Source: Caryophanales bacterium UBA6877
GTDB lineage: Bacteria; Bacillota_I; Bacilli_A; RFN20; CAG-826
Reading direction: 5' to 3'
DNA length: 23,499 bases
Assembly: GCA_002451465.1 (NCBI GenBank)
Contig: DKCJ01000007.1
Span: 1 to 23,499 of the forward strand
A program made the translations under genes and the position numbers. Positions 1 to 7,803 of the stretch are shown piece after piece; the first letter of the stretch is position 1; every line of letters begins with the position of its first letter. Under the pieces are notes generated by a model, which was given only the letters and a program-made list of their open reading frames with translations, ran no database searches and was not told where the DNA came from.

Positions 1-7
1 GTAGTCG

Positions 8-23
8 TTTTTTTTTTTTTTTT
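8..23. repeat. 16-base homopolymer (T on +, A on -)
   Basis: There is an uninterrupted run of 16 T. On the minus strand it follows directly on an ATG (bases 24-26), reading Met-Lys-Lys-Lys-Lys-Lys-Thr-Thr to the window edge. This could be the first codons of a minus-strand gene cut by the edge, in which case the run would be a slippage-prone site. The only ribosome-site candidate is a weak AAGAAG. It could equally be an artefact at the edge of an assembly. Confidence 0.5.
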
Positions 24-69
24 CATAACGCTTCTTGAAAACATACAGAATTTCTAATAATATATAAAA

Positions 70-123
70 GGATTTAGCTCACAAAGTCCATCCCCTATTT
101 TCTTTGTGAGCTAGATCTTTTTT
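70..123 (+). terminator. Rho-independent terminator of an upstream unit
   Basis: A perfect 12-bp stem (75-86 with 102-113) extends outward to about 16 bp with G:U pairs. The loop is 15 bases and T6 follows at 118-123. The T tract is on the plus strand, so it ends a plus-strand transcript arriving from outside the window. It also insulates htpG from that transcript. Confidence 0.8.
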
Positions 124-136
124 ATTTCTAAATTTT

Positions 137-163
137 TTGGCACTCACTACTTTACAGTGCTAA
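137..163 (+). promoter_or_regulatory. CIRCE operator (HrcA binding site)
   Basis: The half sites are TTGGCACTC and CAGTGCTAA, separated by exactly nine bases. The consensus is TTAGCACTC-N9-GAGTGCTAA, so each half has one mismatch. The right half overlaps the -35 box of the htpG promoter, as expected for repression by HrcA. HrcA itself is not in the window. Confidence 0.85.
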
Positions 164-178
164 ATTATGTAGTATAAT
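151..178 (+). promoter_or_regulatory. htpG promoter
   Basis: The -35 is TTTACA (151-156), the spacer is 16 bases and the -10 is a perfect TATAAT (173-178). The predicted start is near 185. The -35 lies between and partly inside the CIRCE halves. An AAGGAGG ribosome site at 191-197 follows. Confidence 0.8.
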
Positions 179-205
179 ATACTTGCTCGTAAGGAGGAAT
201 ATATT

Positions 206-2170
206 ATGAAAGAAGTCAAAGAATTTGAAACTGAAAGTAAGCAATTACTTAATTTAATGATTAATTCTATTTACACAAATAAGGAGATTTTCTTAAGAGA
301 ACTTGTATCAAATGCAAGTGATGCTATTGATAAGTATAAATACATTGCTTTAAATAGTAATAACAAATATCCTTTAAAAGATTTTAGTATTGATATTTCT
401 TATGATAAAGAAAAAAGAACCATAACCATTAAGGATAATGGTGTTGGCATGAATAAAGAAGATTTAATTAATGATCTTGGAACTATTGCTCGTAGTGGTA
501 GTAAAGATTTTGTTAATAAATTTTCTAATGCTAAAAAAGAACTTGATAAAGAAAAGAAAGAAAATAATGAGGAAGATCTTAATATTATTGGTCAATTTGG
601 TGTTGGTTTTTATAGCGCCTTTATGGTCGCTAAAAATATTACTGTATTAACTAAAAAATATGATAGTAACGAAGGATTTAAGTTTGAAAGTGATGGAGTT
701 AAAACTTATACAATTGAATCTAACGACACTTTAAAAGATAGTGGTACAGAAATTATTTTAACTTTAAAAGATAACACTGATACAGAAGATTATGATAAGT
801 ATCTTAATGATTATGAAATTGAAGAATTAATTAAGAAATATAGTGACTATATCCGTTATCCAATCAAAATGGAAGTTACTACTAAAAAAGAAAAATTAGA
901 TAAAGATGGTAAACCAATTGAAGGAGAATATGAAGACGTTAAAGAAGTTAAAACTTTAAATTCAATGGTTCCACTTTGGAAGAAAAATAAAAAAGATGTA
1001 ACTGATGAAGAACTTGCAAATTTTTATAAATCAAAATTTAATGATTATAGCGATCCACTTGCGTCTTTATTCATCAATGTAGATGGTGTTATTTCATATA
1101 ATGCACTTGTTTTTATTCCAAGCCATGCTCCATATAATCTTTATAGTGAAAATTATGAAAAAGGGCTTGATCTTTATAGCAAAGGAATCTTTATTAAAGA
1201 AAAATGCAAAGAACTTGTTCCTGATTATTTAAAATTTATTAAAGGTGTAGTTGATAGTGAAGATTTTGATTTAAATATTTCTCGTGAAATGTTACAAAAT
1301 TCTCCAGTTTTAAGAAGAATCAATGATAATATTGAAAAGAAAGTTATTGAGAAATTAAAAGATATTGAAGACACAGATTTCAAAAAATATATTGAATTCT
1401 TTAAAAACTTTGGTGATCACATTAAATTTGGAATTTATTCAAGTTTTGGTGCTAAAAAAGAACTTCTTGAAGATTTGCTCATTTTCCATTCTTTAAATTC
1501 AAAAGATGATGAGTTTATTACCTTAAAACAATATAAAGAAAAGATGAAAGAAGGCCAAAAAGAAATTTATTATGTTAGTGGTAAATCTCTTGAAGCCATC
1601 AAGCTTTTACCTCAACTTGAAAAATATCGTAAACTTGGTATTGATGTTTTGCTTTTAACTCAAAATATTGATGAATTTGCTTTAAGCATGATGAAAGATT
1701 ATCAAAAAGTTGAATTCAAAAATATCACTAATGAATCAAGTGAAGATTTGTCAACTGAAGAAAAAGATAAGATTTCAACTTTAGAAGCCGAAAATAAACG
1801 TGTTCTTGATGATTTAGGTGAATCCTTAAAAGGAAAAGTTGATAAAGTAACTTTCTCAACTAAACTTGTTGATTCACCAGTTTGTATTACAACTAAAGAT
1901 AACTATAGTTTAAATATGGAAGAAACTTTAAAGAATGATCCAAACAATAAAGAAAATAAAGATCTTTATAAAGCAACAAAAGTATTGGAAATTAATCCAG
2001 ATCATGAATTATTTAAAGCTATTTCTAAATTAACAAATGATGATGATATTAAAAAATATGGCGCATTACTTTATGATGAGGCTATGCTTCTTGAAGGATT
2101 CGATGTTGAAGATAAATCAGCATTTGTTAAGAATTTAAACGATTTAATGCTTAAAAACATTAATAAATAA
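206..2170 (+). CDS. htpG: Molecular chaperone HtpG (Hsp90)
   Basis: This is the bacterial Hsp90, an ATP-driven homodimeric cytosolic chaperone that remodels client proteins, often with DnaK. The N-terminal GHKL ATPase domain is complete: the RELVSNASDA helix carries E32 and N36, the DNGVGM motif is at residues 77-82, and the GQFGVGFYS lid/glycine motif starts at residue 129. The middle and C-terminal dimerisation domains follow. At 654 residues it is slightly longer than the common 610-640, with a lysine/glutamate-rich insertion around residues 105-125. The start is fixed by AAGGAGG at 191-197, eight bases upstream. It is transcribed alone, between two terminators, from a promoter overlapped by a CIRCE element, so heat-shock control by HrcA is expected. 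In Bacillus subtilis htpG is not in the HrcA regulon, which makes the operator notable. The family assignment is certain. Confidence 0.97.
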   Translation: MKEVKEFETESKQLLNLMINSIYTNKEIFLRELVSNASDAIDKYKYIALNSNNKYPLKDFSIDISYDKEKRTITIKDNGVGMNKEDLINDLGTIARSGSKDFVNKFSNAKKELDKEKKENNEEDLNIIGQFGVGFYSAFMVAKNITVLTKKYDSNEGFKFESDGVKTYTIESNDTLKDSGTEIILTLKDNTDTEDYDKYLNDYEIEELIKKYSDYIRYPIKMEVTTKKEKLDKDGKPIEGEYEDVKEVKTLNSMVPLWKKNKKDVTDEELANFYKSKFNDYSDPLASLFINVDGVISYNALVFIPSHAPYNLYSENYEKGLDLYSKGIFIKEKCKELVPDYLKFIKGVVDSEDFDLNISREMLQNSPVLRRINDNIEKKVIEKLKDIEDTDFKKYIEFFKNFGDHIKFGIYSSFGAKKELLEDLLIFHSLNSKDDEFITLKQYKEKMKEGQKEIYYVSGKSLEAIKLLPQLEKYRKLGIDVLLLTQNIDEFALSMMKDYQKVEFKNITNESSEDLSTEEKDKISTLEAENKRVLDDLGESLKGKVDKVTFSTKLVDSPVCITTKDNYSLNMEETLKNDPNNKENKDLYKATKVLEINPDHELFKAISKLTNDDDIKKYGALLYDEAMLLEGFDVEDKSAFVKNLNDLMLKNINK

Positions 2171-2180
2171 TGTAATTATT

Positions 2181-2217
2181 ATCCCTATTTTTAAATAAAT
2201 AAAAATAGGGATTTTTT
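2181..2217 (+). terminator. htpG terminator
   Basis: A perfect 12-bp stem (2181-2192 with 2201-2212) with an 8-base loop is followed by T6 ending at 2217. The first possible start codon of the next gene is at 2219. The next gene therefore needs its own promoter or an internal start. Confidence 0.85.
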
Positions 2218-2218
2218 A

Positions 2219-3298
2219 ATGGAAAATTATATTGATTCATATATACTATTAACGAGGTTTATTGATGATATGAAGAAGAATAATTTTTTAAAAGAAAATG
2301 GAAAAATAAGTTTAGTAGCACCATCTTTTGGATGTGCTTTTGATCCATATATAACAAGATTAAATGTAGCAATTAAAAATCTTAAAGATTATGGTTTTAA
2401 AGTTGATGTTGGACCAAATTGTTATTTAGCTAAAGAAAAAACAAGAAGTAATACCCCATCTTTATGCGCTAAAGAAATAATGAAAGCTTTTAAAAGCGAT
2501 TCAGATTGCATTATTAGCGTTGGCGGAGGCGAAACGATGCTTGAAATTTTGCCTTATATCAATTTTGAGGAAATAAAAAATTTGAAACATAAATTTTTTA
2601 TGGGATTTAGTGATAACACTAATTTAACTTATACATTAACAACGATAGCTGGTTTTATGACAATTTATGGCGTAAATGCGCCTGCTTTTGCTTTTGATTT
2701 AGAGTATGACTCTAAAGATTCTTTAGATTTATTAATGGGAAAAATTAAAAAAACTAAGGGTTATCCTAATTTTTTACTAAATAGTCAAAATGATTTTGAT
2801 CCTGCAAGTGATCCTTTAAGAAAGGTATTTTATGATGAAAAGAAGGAGTTAAAATTATATCCAAGAAACAAAAACTTTAATGAAGTTGGTAGATTACTTG
2901 GTGGATGTTTAGATTGCCTTGTTAATATTTGTGGAACGAGGTTTGATAAAACAAAAGAATATTTAGAAAAATATAAAGAAGATGGTTTTATATGGTTTTT
3001 AGAATCATGTGATTTAAATTCTATTAGTATTGAAAGAGCGCTTTTTCAATTAAGAGAAGCTGGTTGGTTTAAATACGTTAAAGGCTTTGTTTTTGGTAGA
3101 CCTCTTCACTATAAAGAAAAAGTTTTTGATGAAGACCATTATGAAGCAATAAAAACAATAATAAAACCATTAAATGTACCATATATTATTGATGCTGATT
3201 TAGGTCATTTACCTCCTTCAATGCCTTTTGTTACTGGTGCTAAAGCTAAAATAACCACAAAAAAAAGTAATATTTTTGTGGAATATCTTGATTTATAG
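2219..3298 (+). CDS. S66-family LD-carboxypeptidase (MccF/LdcA-like)
   Basis: Serine peptidase of family S66. Members cut the L,D bond of muropeptide tetrapeptides during cell-wall recycling (LdcA) or inactivate peptide-nucleotides such as microcin C (MccF). The triad is visible: nucleophile S131 in GFSDNT, E262 in FLESCD and H330 in DLGHLPPSMP. The N-terminal VAPSFG strand and the VGGGE turn (101-105) are also typical. No signal peptide is seen, so it is probably cytosolic. The start is uncertain. ATG 2219 sits two bases after the htpG terminator with only a weak AGGG before it. ATG 2270 (residue 18) has a TATACT box (2242-2247) and an AACGAGG before it, and would give 342 residues with a more usual N terminus. 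The longer form is listed. It is a single gene with no clear operon partners. Whether it acts on peptidoglycan or on a peptide antibiotic cannot be told from the sequence. Confidence 0.88.
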   Translation: MENYIDSYILLTRFIDDMKKNNFLKENGKISLVAPSFGCAFDPYITRLNVAIKNLKDYGFKVDVGPNCYLAKEKTRSNTPSLCAKEIMKAFKSDSDCIISVGGGETMLEILPYINFEEIKNLKHKFFMGFSDNTNLTYTLTTIAGFMTIYGVNAPAFAFDLEYDSKDSLDLLMGKIKKTKGYPNFLLNSQNDFDPASDPLRKVFYDEKKELKLYPRNKNFNEVGRLLGGCLDCLVNICGTRFDKTKEYLEKYKEDGFIWFLESCDLNSISIERALFQLREAGWFKYVKGFVFGRPLHYKEKVFDEDHYEAIKTIIKPLNVPYIIDADLGHLPPSMPFVTGAKAKITTKKSNIFVEYLDL

Positions 3299-3399
3299 AT
3301 TACTTAAATAAGCAAAAATATTTAATATTCTTTAAATAAAAAAGATATTAAAATTATTAAAATTTTGCCTTTTTGATATGCTAAAAAAGAAGTTTTATG

Positions 3400-3405
3400 T
3401 ATAAT
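3400..3405 (+). promoter_or_regulatory. Putative -10 box of the 3426-8944 gene unit
   Basis: A perfect TATAAT lies 20 bases before the start codon of the first gene. There is no good -35 at 16-18 bases; the nearest TTGATA (3373-3378) is 21 bases away. The leader would be about 14 bases with a weak GTGGGT ribosome site. Confidence 0.45.
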
Positions 3406-3425
3406 TTATATGTGGGTATTTTATT

Positions 3426-4853
3426 ATGCAAAAAAACTATGATGTTATAATTGTTGGCGCTGGTCCTTGTGGGATTTATGCGAGTTATGAACTCTCAAAA
3501 TTAGATAAAAATTTAAAAATATTACTTATAGATAAAGGATATGATATTTATCATCGTTCTTGTCCTGTTTTAAAAGGCAAAATTAAGCAATGTCCTCAAG
3601 ATATATATGGAAATAGTGGGTGCTATCCAGCTTGTTCAATGACTAATGGTTTTGGTGGATGTGGTGCATATAGTGATGGAAAATTTAATATAACTAATGA
3701 ATTTGGTGGATGGTTAACTCAATATTTAGATGATGATACTGTTTTAGATTTAATTAATTATGTTGATAAAATTAATTTAGAACATGGAGCACCAAAAGAA
3801 GTTACAGATCCTTATACTGAAAAAGTTGAGGAAATTGAAAGAAAAGGTATTGCAGTTGGTTTAAAACTTTTAAGAAGTAAAGTGAGACACTTAGGAACTG
3901 AGGTTAATTTAAAGGTTTTAGCCTCTATTTATGAAGAATTAAAAACACGCATAGATATGCTTTTTTCAACCGAAGTTGAAGATATTGTTGTTAATGATAA
4001 AAATGAAATTTGTGGCGTTATTACAAGTAAAAAAGAAGTGATAAACGCTAAATATGTTTTATTAAGTGTTGGTCGTCCTGGTGCTGAATGGCTTAGTAAA
4101 ACTATGAAAAAACATAAAATTAAAGTCTCGAATAATCGAGTTGATGTTGGTGTAAGAGTTGAAACAAATGATATTGTAATGAAAGAAATAAATAAATACC
4201 TTTATGAAGGTAAATTTGTTTATTCGACAAGTGTTGGAACAACTGTTAGAACTTTTTGTTCTAATCCTTCGGGACATGTTGTTCTTGAAAATGATGGAAA
4301 TGTTGTAACTGTAAATGGACATGCTTATAATTCTAGTGATTTAGCAAGTAACAATACTAATTTTGCTTTACTTGTTTCGCATGAATTTAGTGAACCATTT
4401 AAAGATTCTAATGAATATGCAAGAGATATTGCTTTACTTGCAAATAAATTAAGTGGTGGGACAGTAATTGTCCAAAGATTTGGGGATATTTTAGCTGGAA
4501 GAAGGTCAACTACTAAACGTATTGATGAAGGGTTTGTTAAACCAACTCTTAAAGAGGCGGTTCCTGGTGATTTATCGTTAATTCTTCCATATAAAACAAT
4601 GCAATCTTTAATTGAAATGGTTAAAGCGTTAGATCACGTTACTCCTGGAATCGCTAATATTCATACACTTTTCTATGGTGTTGAAGCTAAGTTTTATAGT
4701 GATAAAATAGATTGTAATAATCATTTTGAAACGAAAATTAAGAATTTATATATTGGCGGAGATGGTGCGGGAATTACCCGTGGTTTAGCACAAGCTGGAG
4801 CTAATGGTGTCTCTGTTGCAAGAGATATTCTAAATAAAGTAAAAGGTAAGTAA
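3426..4853 (+). CDS. FAD-dependent oxidoreductase, COG2509-like
   Basis: This belongs to the uncharacterised FAD-dependent dehydrogenase group that I know as COG2509; its substrate is not known. The N-terminal Rossmann dinucleotide fold has GAGPCG at residues 11-16, followed by an acidic end of strand 2 (LLIDKG). The C-terminal FAD-contacting motif reads NLYIGGDGAGITRGLAQAG. Between residues 46 and 79 there are five cysteines (C46, C56, C66, C70, C79) next to a GFGGCGAYSDGKF stretch. Family members as I recall them have a cysteine-rich segment here, possibly for metal or redox function, but this is inference. At 475 residues the length is normal. It is first in a closely packed unit; cdaA starts three bases after its stop. 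The fold is certain and the reaction unknown. Confidence 0.85.
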   Translation: MQKNYDVIIVGAGPCGIYASYELSKLDKNLKILLIDKGYDIYHRSCPVLKGKIKQCPQDIYGNSGCYPACSMTNGFGGCGAYSDGKFNITNEFGGWLTQYLDDDTVLDLINYVDKINLEHGAPKEVTDPYTEKVEEIERKGIAVGLKLLRSKVRHLGTEVNLKVLASIYEELKTRIDMLFSTEVEDIVVNDKNEICGVITSKKEVINAKYVLLSVGRPGAEWLSKTMKKHKIKVSNNRVDVGVRVETNDIVMKEINKYLYEGKFVYSTSVGTTVRTFCSNPSGHVVLENDGNVVTVNGHAYNSSDLASNNTNFALLVSHEFSEPFKDSNEYARDIALLANKLSGGTVIVQRFGDILAGRRSTTKRIDEGFVKPTLKEAVPGDLSLILPYKTMQSLIEMVKALDHVTPGIANIHTLFYGVEAKFYSDKIDCNNHFETKIKNLYIGGDGAGITRGLAQAGANGVSVARDILNKVKGK

Positions 4854-4856
4854 GTT

Positions 4857-5687
4857 ATGGATACGATTTTTGTAGGTAGTGATGGAAAATTTAATATTAA
4901 TGGATTATTTGATTTTATTTTGACTTTATTTGCATTAATTGCAGTTGTTTTCTTTGTATTGTATTTTGTAAAAAGAAAATTTCCTACAATCGTTGTTTCA
5001 TCTCTTGCAGGAGTAAATCTTTTAGCGACATTATTTGAATTTAAATTTTTAGCTATAGTGTCGGCCGTTTCACTTGCACTTGCTTCAGTTATTTTTTTAG
5101 TAGCAAATATGGCAGAAACAAGATCATTAGTGGCTAATAAATTTAATGCTCCTAAAAAAATAAAAAATACAATGGTTAAAGATAAAGAAGAATTTGATGC
5201 ACCAATTGATAAAGAAGCTCTTTATAAAACGATTAATGAAGCAGTTTTATATTTATCAAAACATAAAATCGGGGCTATTATGACTTTTGAAAGAAAAGAT
5301 AAATTAGATAATTTAATTAAAAATGGGTCTATATTAAATGCTCCAGTTACTTATGAATTATTAATAACTATCTTTTATCCAGGAACTAGATTACATGATG
5401 GAGCGGTTGTTATTAGGGGAGATGAAATAATTGCTGCAAGCGTTTATTATACGCCAACTACAAAACCTTTAATTGGAAAATATGGAAGTAGACATAGAGC
5501 AGCGATAGGTATTTCAGAAATTTGTGATGCTGTTACAGTTGTTGTAAGTGAAGAAACTGGTAGAATTTCTATTGCTTATGATGGCGAACTTGAAGGTTAT
5601 AATCCAGATAGCTTCTATAAAGCATTTGATAATATTATGAGCGAAACTGAAAGTAATATTGGAGTTACAAGTGAAGAAGGTAGATAA
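4857..5687 (+). CDS. cdaA: Diadenylate cyclase CdaA (c-di-AMP synthase)
   Basis: Condenses two ATP into cyclic di-AMP, the second messenger that controls potassium and osmolyte transport and wall homeostasis in Bacillota. Three N-terminal membrane segments (about 17-38, 46-62 and 64-84) are followed by a short coil and a DAC domain (about 118-250). The catalytic motifs are intact: DGA at 181-183 in LHDGAVVI and RHR at 212-214 in GSRHRAAIGISE. The length of 276 fits CdaA. The ribosome site AAAAGG (4841-4846) lies inside the end of the previous gene, three bases separate stop and start, and the next gene starts two bases after its stop, so it is co-transcribed. In most Bacillota cdaA is followed by cdaR (YbbR domains) and glmM; neither is here. 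The function is certain. Confidence 0.95.
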   Translation: MDTIFVGSDGKFNINGLFDFILTLFALIAVVFFVLYFVKRKFPTIVVSSLAGVNLLATLFEFKFLAIVSAVSLALASVIFLVANMAETRSLVANKFNAPKKIKNTMVKDKEEFDAPIDKEALYKTINEAVLYLSKHKIGAIMTFERKDKLDNLIKNGSILNAPVTYELLITIFYPGTRLHDGAVVIRGDEIIAASVYYTPTTKPLIGKYGSRHRAAIGISEICDAVTVVVSEETGRISIAYDGELEGYNPDSFYKAFDNIMSETESNIGVTSEEGR

Positions 5688-5689
5688 AT

Positions 5690-6349
5690 ATGGATGAAAA
5701 AAGAAAAGAAGAATTAAAGGAAGAAAAATTCCAAGAATATTATGATTTTATAATTAAAGTATTGTCTATTTCTAAAATTGGTTTAGTGTTTTCAAAAGAT
5801 CCATATGCTATTGATAATTATACAGAACTTCAAAAATTAGCAATGCATGAACTTGAAAATTTTGAACATTTAAAATTTGATAAACCAAATTTGTTTACGA
5901 GAGAAATATATCCTACACCAAATATTTCAGTAAGAACATGTGTTTTTAATGATAAAGGGGAAGTTTTACTTGTAAGAGAATTCCCTGAAGAGAGATATTC
6001 TTTACCTGGTGGTTGGTGTGATTTATATGATTCACCAAGTGAAGCTGCTAAAGCAGAATGTATGCAAGAAGCTGGTGCTAAAATTAAAGATTTAAAGCTT
6101 ATTGGTATATTAAATAGAACGCCTTTTAAGGTGTTTCCAAGTGGAACACCTTTACATAAATCTGTTCCAGAATATGTTATTATTTTTAGAGCTACCTTAG
6201 ATGGAGAGCTAAAAGAACATCTCTATGAAACAGATGCAGTAGGGTTTTTCGATGTTGAAAAACTTCCTGAATTAAGTCATAAGGTGACTGAAGGGGAAGT
6301 TAAAAAGATGATTTTAGCTGCAAAAGATGGTAAAGTAATTTTTGATTAG
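5690..6349 (+). CDS. Nudix hydrolase with N-terminal helical domain
   Basis: The layout is an N-terminal helical domain (about 1-65) of the type seen in Bacillota ADP-ribose/nucleotide-sugar pyrophosphatases, followed by a Nudix fold (about 75-205). The Nudix box begins at GG 107-108 and ends at G129, but it is degenerate. Against GX5EX7REUXEEXGU it has D114 for the first E, A122 for R and Q126 for the first E of the EE pair. The two glutamates most often needed for metal and catalysis, E123 and E127, remain. It may hydrolyse a nucleoside diphosphate linked to another group; the substrate cannot be read. It starts two bases after cdaA with an AAGG ribosome site and sits before the purine nucleoside phosphorylase, so a nucleotide clean-up role is a reasonable guess. 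Activity is uncertain because of the altered box. Confidence 0.85.
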   Translation: MDEKRKEELKEEKFQEYYDFIIKVLSISKIGLVFSKDPYAIDNYTELQKLAMHELENFEHLKFDKPNLFTREIYPTPNISVRTCVFNDKGEVLLVREFPEERYSLPGGWCDLYDSPSEAAKAECMQEAGAKIKDLKLIGILNRTPFKVFPSGTPLHKSVPEYVIIFRATLDGELKEHLYETDAVGFFDVEKLPELSHKVTEGEVKKMILAAKDGKVIFD

Positions 6350-6365
6350 ATAAAGGAGAAGAGTT

Positions 6366-7076
6366 ATGTCAATTCATATTTTAGATTCAGCAAAATTTGC
6401 TAAAACAGTATTAATGCCAGGAGATCCATTAAGAGCAAAATATATTGCGGATAATTATTTAACAGATGTTAAAGAAGTTACGAATGTTCGTGGTATTTTA
6501 GGTTTTACTGGAAAAACAAAAACTGGTAAAGAAATTAGTGTTATGGCTAGTGGAATGGGTTGTCCTTCTATTGGTATTTATTCTTATGAACTTTTTAAAT
6601 TTTATGGTGTTGAGAATATAATTCGTATTGGAACTTGTGGAAGTTTAAGTGATGATTGTCATGTTGGAGATGTTATTTTAGGAACGTCTGCTTGTTCTAA
6701 TGGAGGATTTGCCTCACAATATGCGGTAAATGATATTCGTATGTCGCCGGTGGCGGATTTTGGGTTACTTTACAAAAGTTATAACAATGCTAAAAAATTA
6801 GGTTTAAGTGTTCATGTTGGACCTGTTGTTAGTAGTGATTGTTTTTATGGAGAAGATGCTTCTCAAAATGAAAGATTAAGTAATATGGGTATTATTGGTT
6901 GCGAAATGGAAGCTTATGCTTTATTTTTAAATGCTATGATGCTTAAAAAACATGCTGCTTGTATATTAACTGTTAGTGATAAACTTGTTGGTAAAAAAGA
7001 AAAAGATTTGACACAAATTGAAAGACAAACTATGTTACATAATATGTTCAATCTTGCACTTTCTTTGGTTGATTAG
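6366..7076 (+). CDS. deoD: Purine nucleoside phosphorylase, DeoD type
   Basis: Reversible phosphorolysis of purine (deoxy)nucleosides to base and (deoxy)ribose-1-phosphate in the cytosolic purine salvage pathway; normally a hexamer. The residues of the E. coli-type (NP-I) enzyme are present: H4, the PGDP phosphate loop (18-21) with R23, R42, R87 in IRIGTCGS, the ribose-binding E180-M-E182, and catalytic D205 in TVSDK. At 236 residues the length is exactly that of the family. The ribosome site AAAGGAGAAG is strong. It is fourth in the packed unit. E. coli keeps deoD with deoA, deoB and deoC; none is here, which suggests house-keeping salvage rather than a dedicated deoxynucleoside catabolic operon. 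Confident. Confidence 0.96.
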   Translation: MSIHILDSAKFAKTVLMPGDPLRAKYIADNYLTDVKEVTNVRGILGFTGKTKTGKEISVMASGMGCPSIGIYSYELFKFYGVENIIRIGTCGSLSDDCHVGDVILGTSACSNGGFASQYAVNDIRMSPVADFGLLYKSYNNAKKLGLSVHVGPVVSSDCFYGEDASQNERLSNMGIIGCEMEAYALFLNAMMLKKHAACILTVSDKLVGKKEKDLTQIERQTMLHNMFNLALSLVD

Positions 7077-7092
7077 TTTTTAAGGAATTTTT

Positions 7093-7803
7093 ATGAGAAT
7101 GATAGATTTATTTAAAATCTCTTTTAATGTTTTATTTAAAACAAATTTACTTGTTGGATTAGAGATGAAAGATTTATTAAAAATTATCTTTATTTCAATT
7201 TGTGTAATTTTAGGATTATTAATTATTTTTATTATATTATTTCCTTTTATAAGAAGACGTTATATTTTTCGTAATTTTAAAAAGGTGTATTATAAAAAAA
7301 TTAATAATATTGTTTTAAATCATGATTATTTATTAATTAATAATTTAACTTTAAATGATCGTGAAGGAAAAATTTGTACAATTGATCATCTTATTTTTGC
7401 TCATAAATATATTTATGTTATAAAAGATAGATATTACCGTGGTGCTATTGTTGGAAAAAAAGAAGATAATATATGGTTCTTTTATGGAAAAGATGGTCAA
7501 AAAGAAGAATTTGAAAATCCAATGTATATCAATAAAAAACGTATTGAGAAATTTTCAAATGTAACACATTTTGATAAAGAATATTTTATTTCAATAGTTT
7601 TAATTAATAATGATTGTGTAATTAAAAATTTAAAGTCTTTAAATGGTGGTGATAGTTATATTATTCCATATAGTAAGTTAAATTCATTAATTAAAACTAT
7701 CGAATCAAAGGATGTACCTCCAATTAATCAAAAGGCATTGGAGAAGGTTGTTTTAGAAATAGCTGCTCTAAAGGGGAAGAGTGTTAATGACGAAATCGAA
7801 TAA
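7093..7803 (+). CDS. Membrane-anchored NERD-like domain protein, probably inactive
   Basis: One strong transmembrane segment (about 30-53) followed by a basic stop-transfer stretch (IRRRYIFRNFKK) and a cytosolic domain. Residues about 75-200 resemble the nuclease-related NERD domain: IDHLIF (D98), the strand YIYVI, then YYRGAIVG, NIWFFYGKDG and the NPMYINKKRIE helix. In active NERD domains the strand after IDH ends in E-x-K; here that position reads K111-D112-R113, so the PD-(D/E)XK catalytic residues appear lost and the fold may serve binding instead. The start at 7093 has AAGGA six bases upstream; M25 is a less likely alternative. The gene overlaps the next membrane-protein gene by 17 bases, so the two are probably translated together. 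NERD assignment is moderate; the role is unknown. Confidence 0.6.
   Translation: MRMIDLFKISFNVLFKTNLLVGLEMKDLLKIIFISICVILGLLIIFIILFPFIRRRYIFRNFKKVYYKKINNIVLNHDYLLINNLTLNDREGKICTIDHLIFAHKYIYVIKDRYYRGAIVGKKEDNIWFFYGKDGQKEEFENPMYINKKRIEKFSNVTHFDKEYFISIVLINNDCVIKNLKSLNGGDSYIIPYSKLNSLIKTIESKDVPPINQKALEKVVLEIAALKGKSVNDEIE

Noticed and set aside
4062..4322. Open frame of 86 codons on the minus strand
   Set aside because: It lies wholly inside the FAD oxidoreductase gene, has no ribosome site and gives a low-complexity Asn/Ile/Ser/Phe-rich product, as expected for the antisense of AT-rich coding DNA. The same applies to the antisense frames in gltX (9136-9474, 10531-10767), the arc genes (15428-15619, 15666-15914, 17019-17231) and 17742-17924, 18282-18521, 18744-18950, 20937-21122 and 21468-21650.
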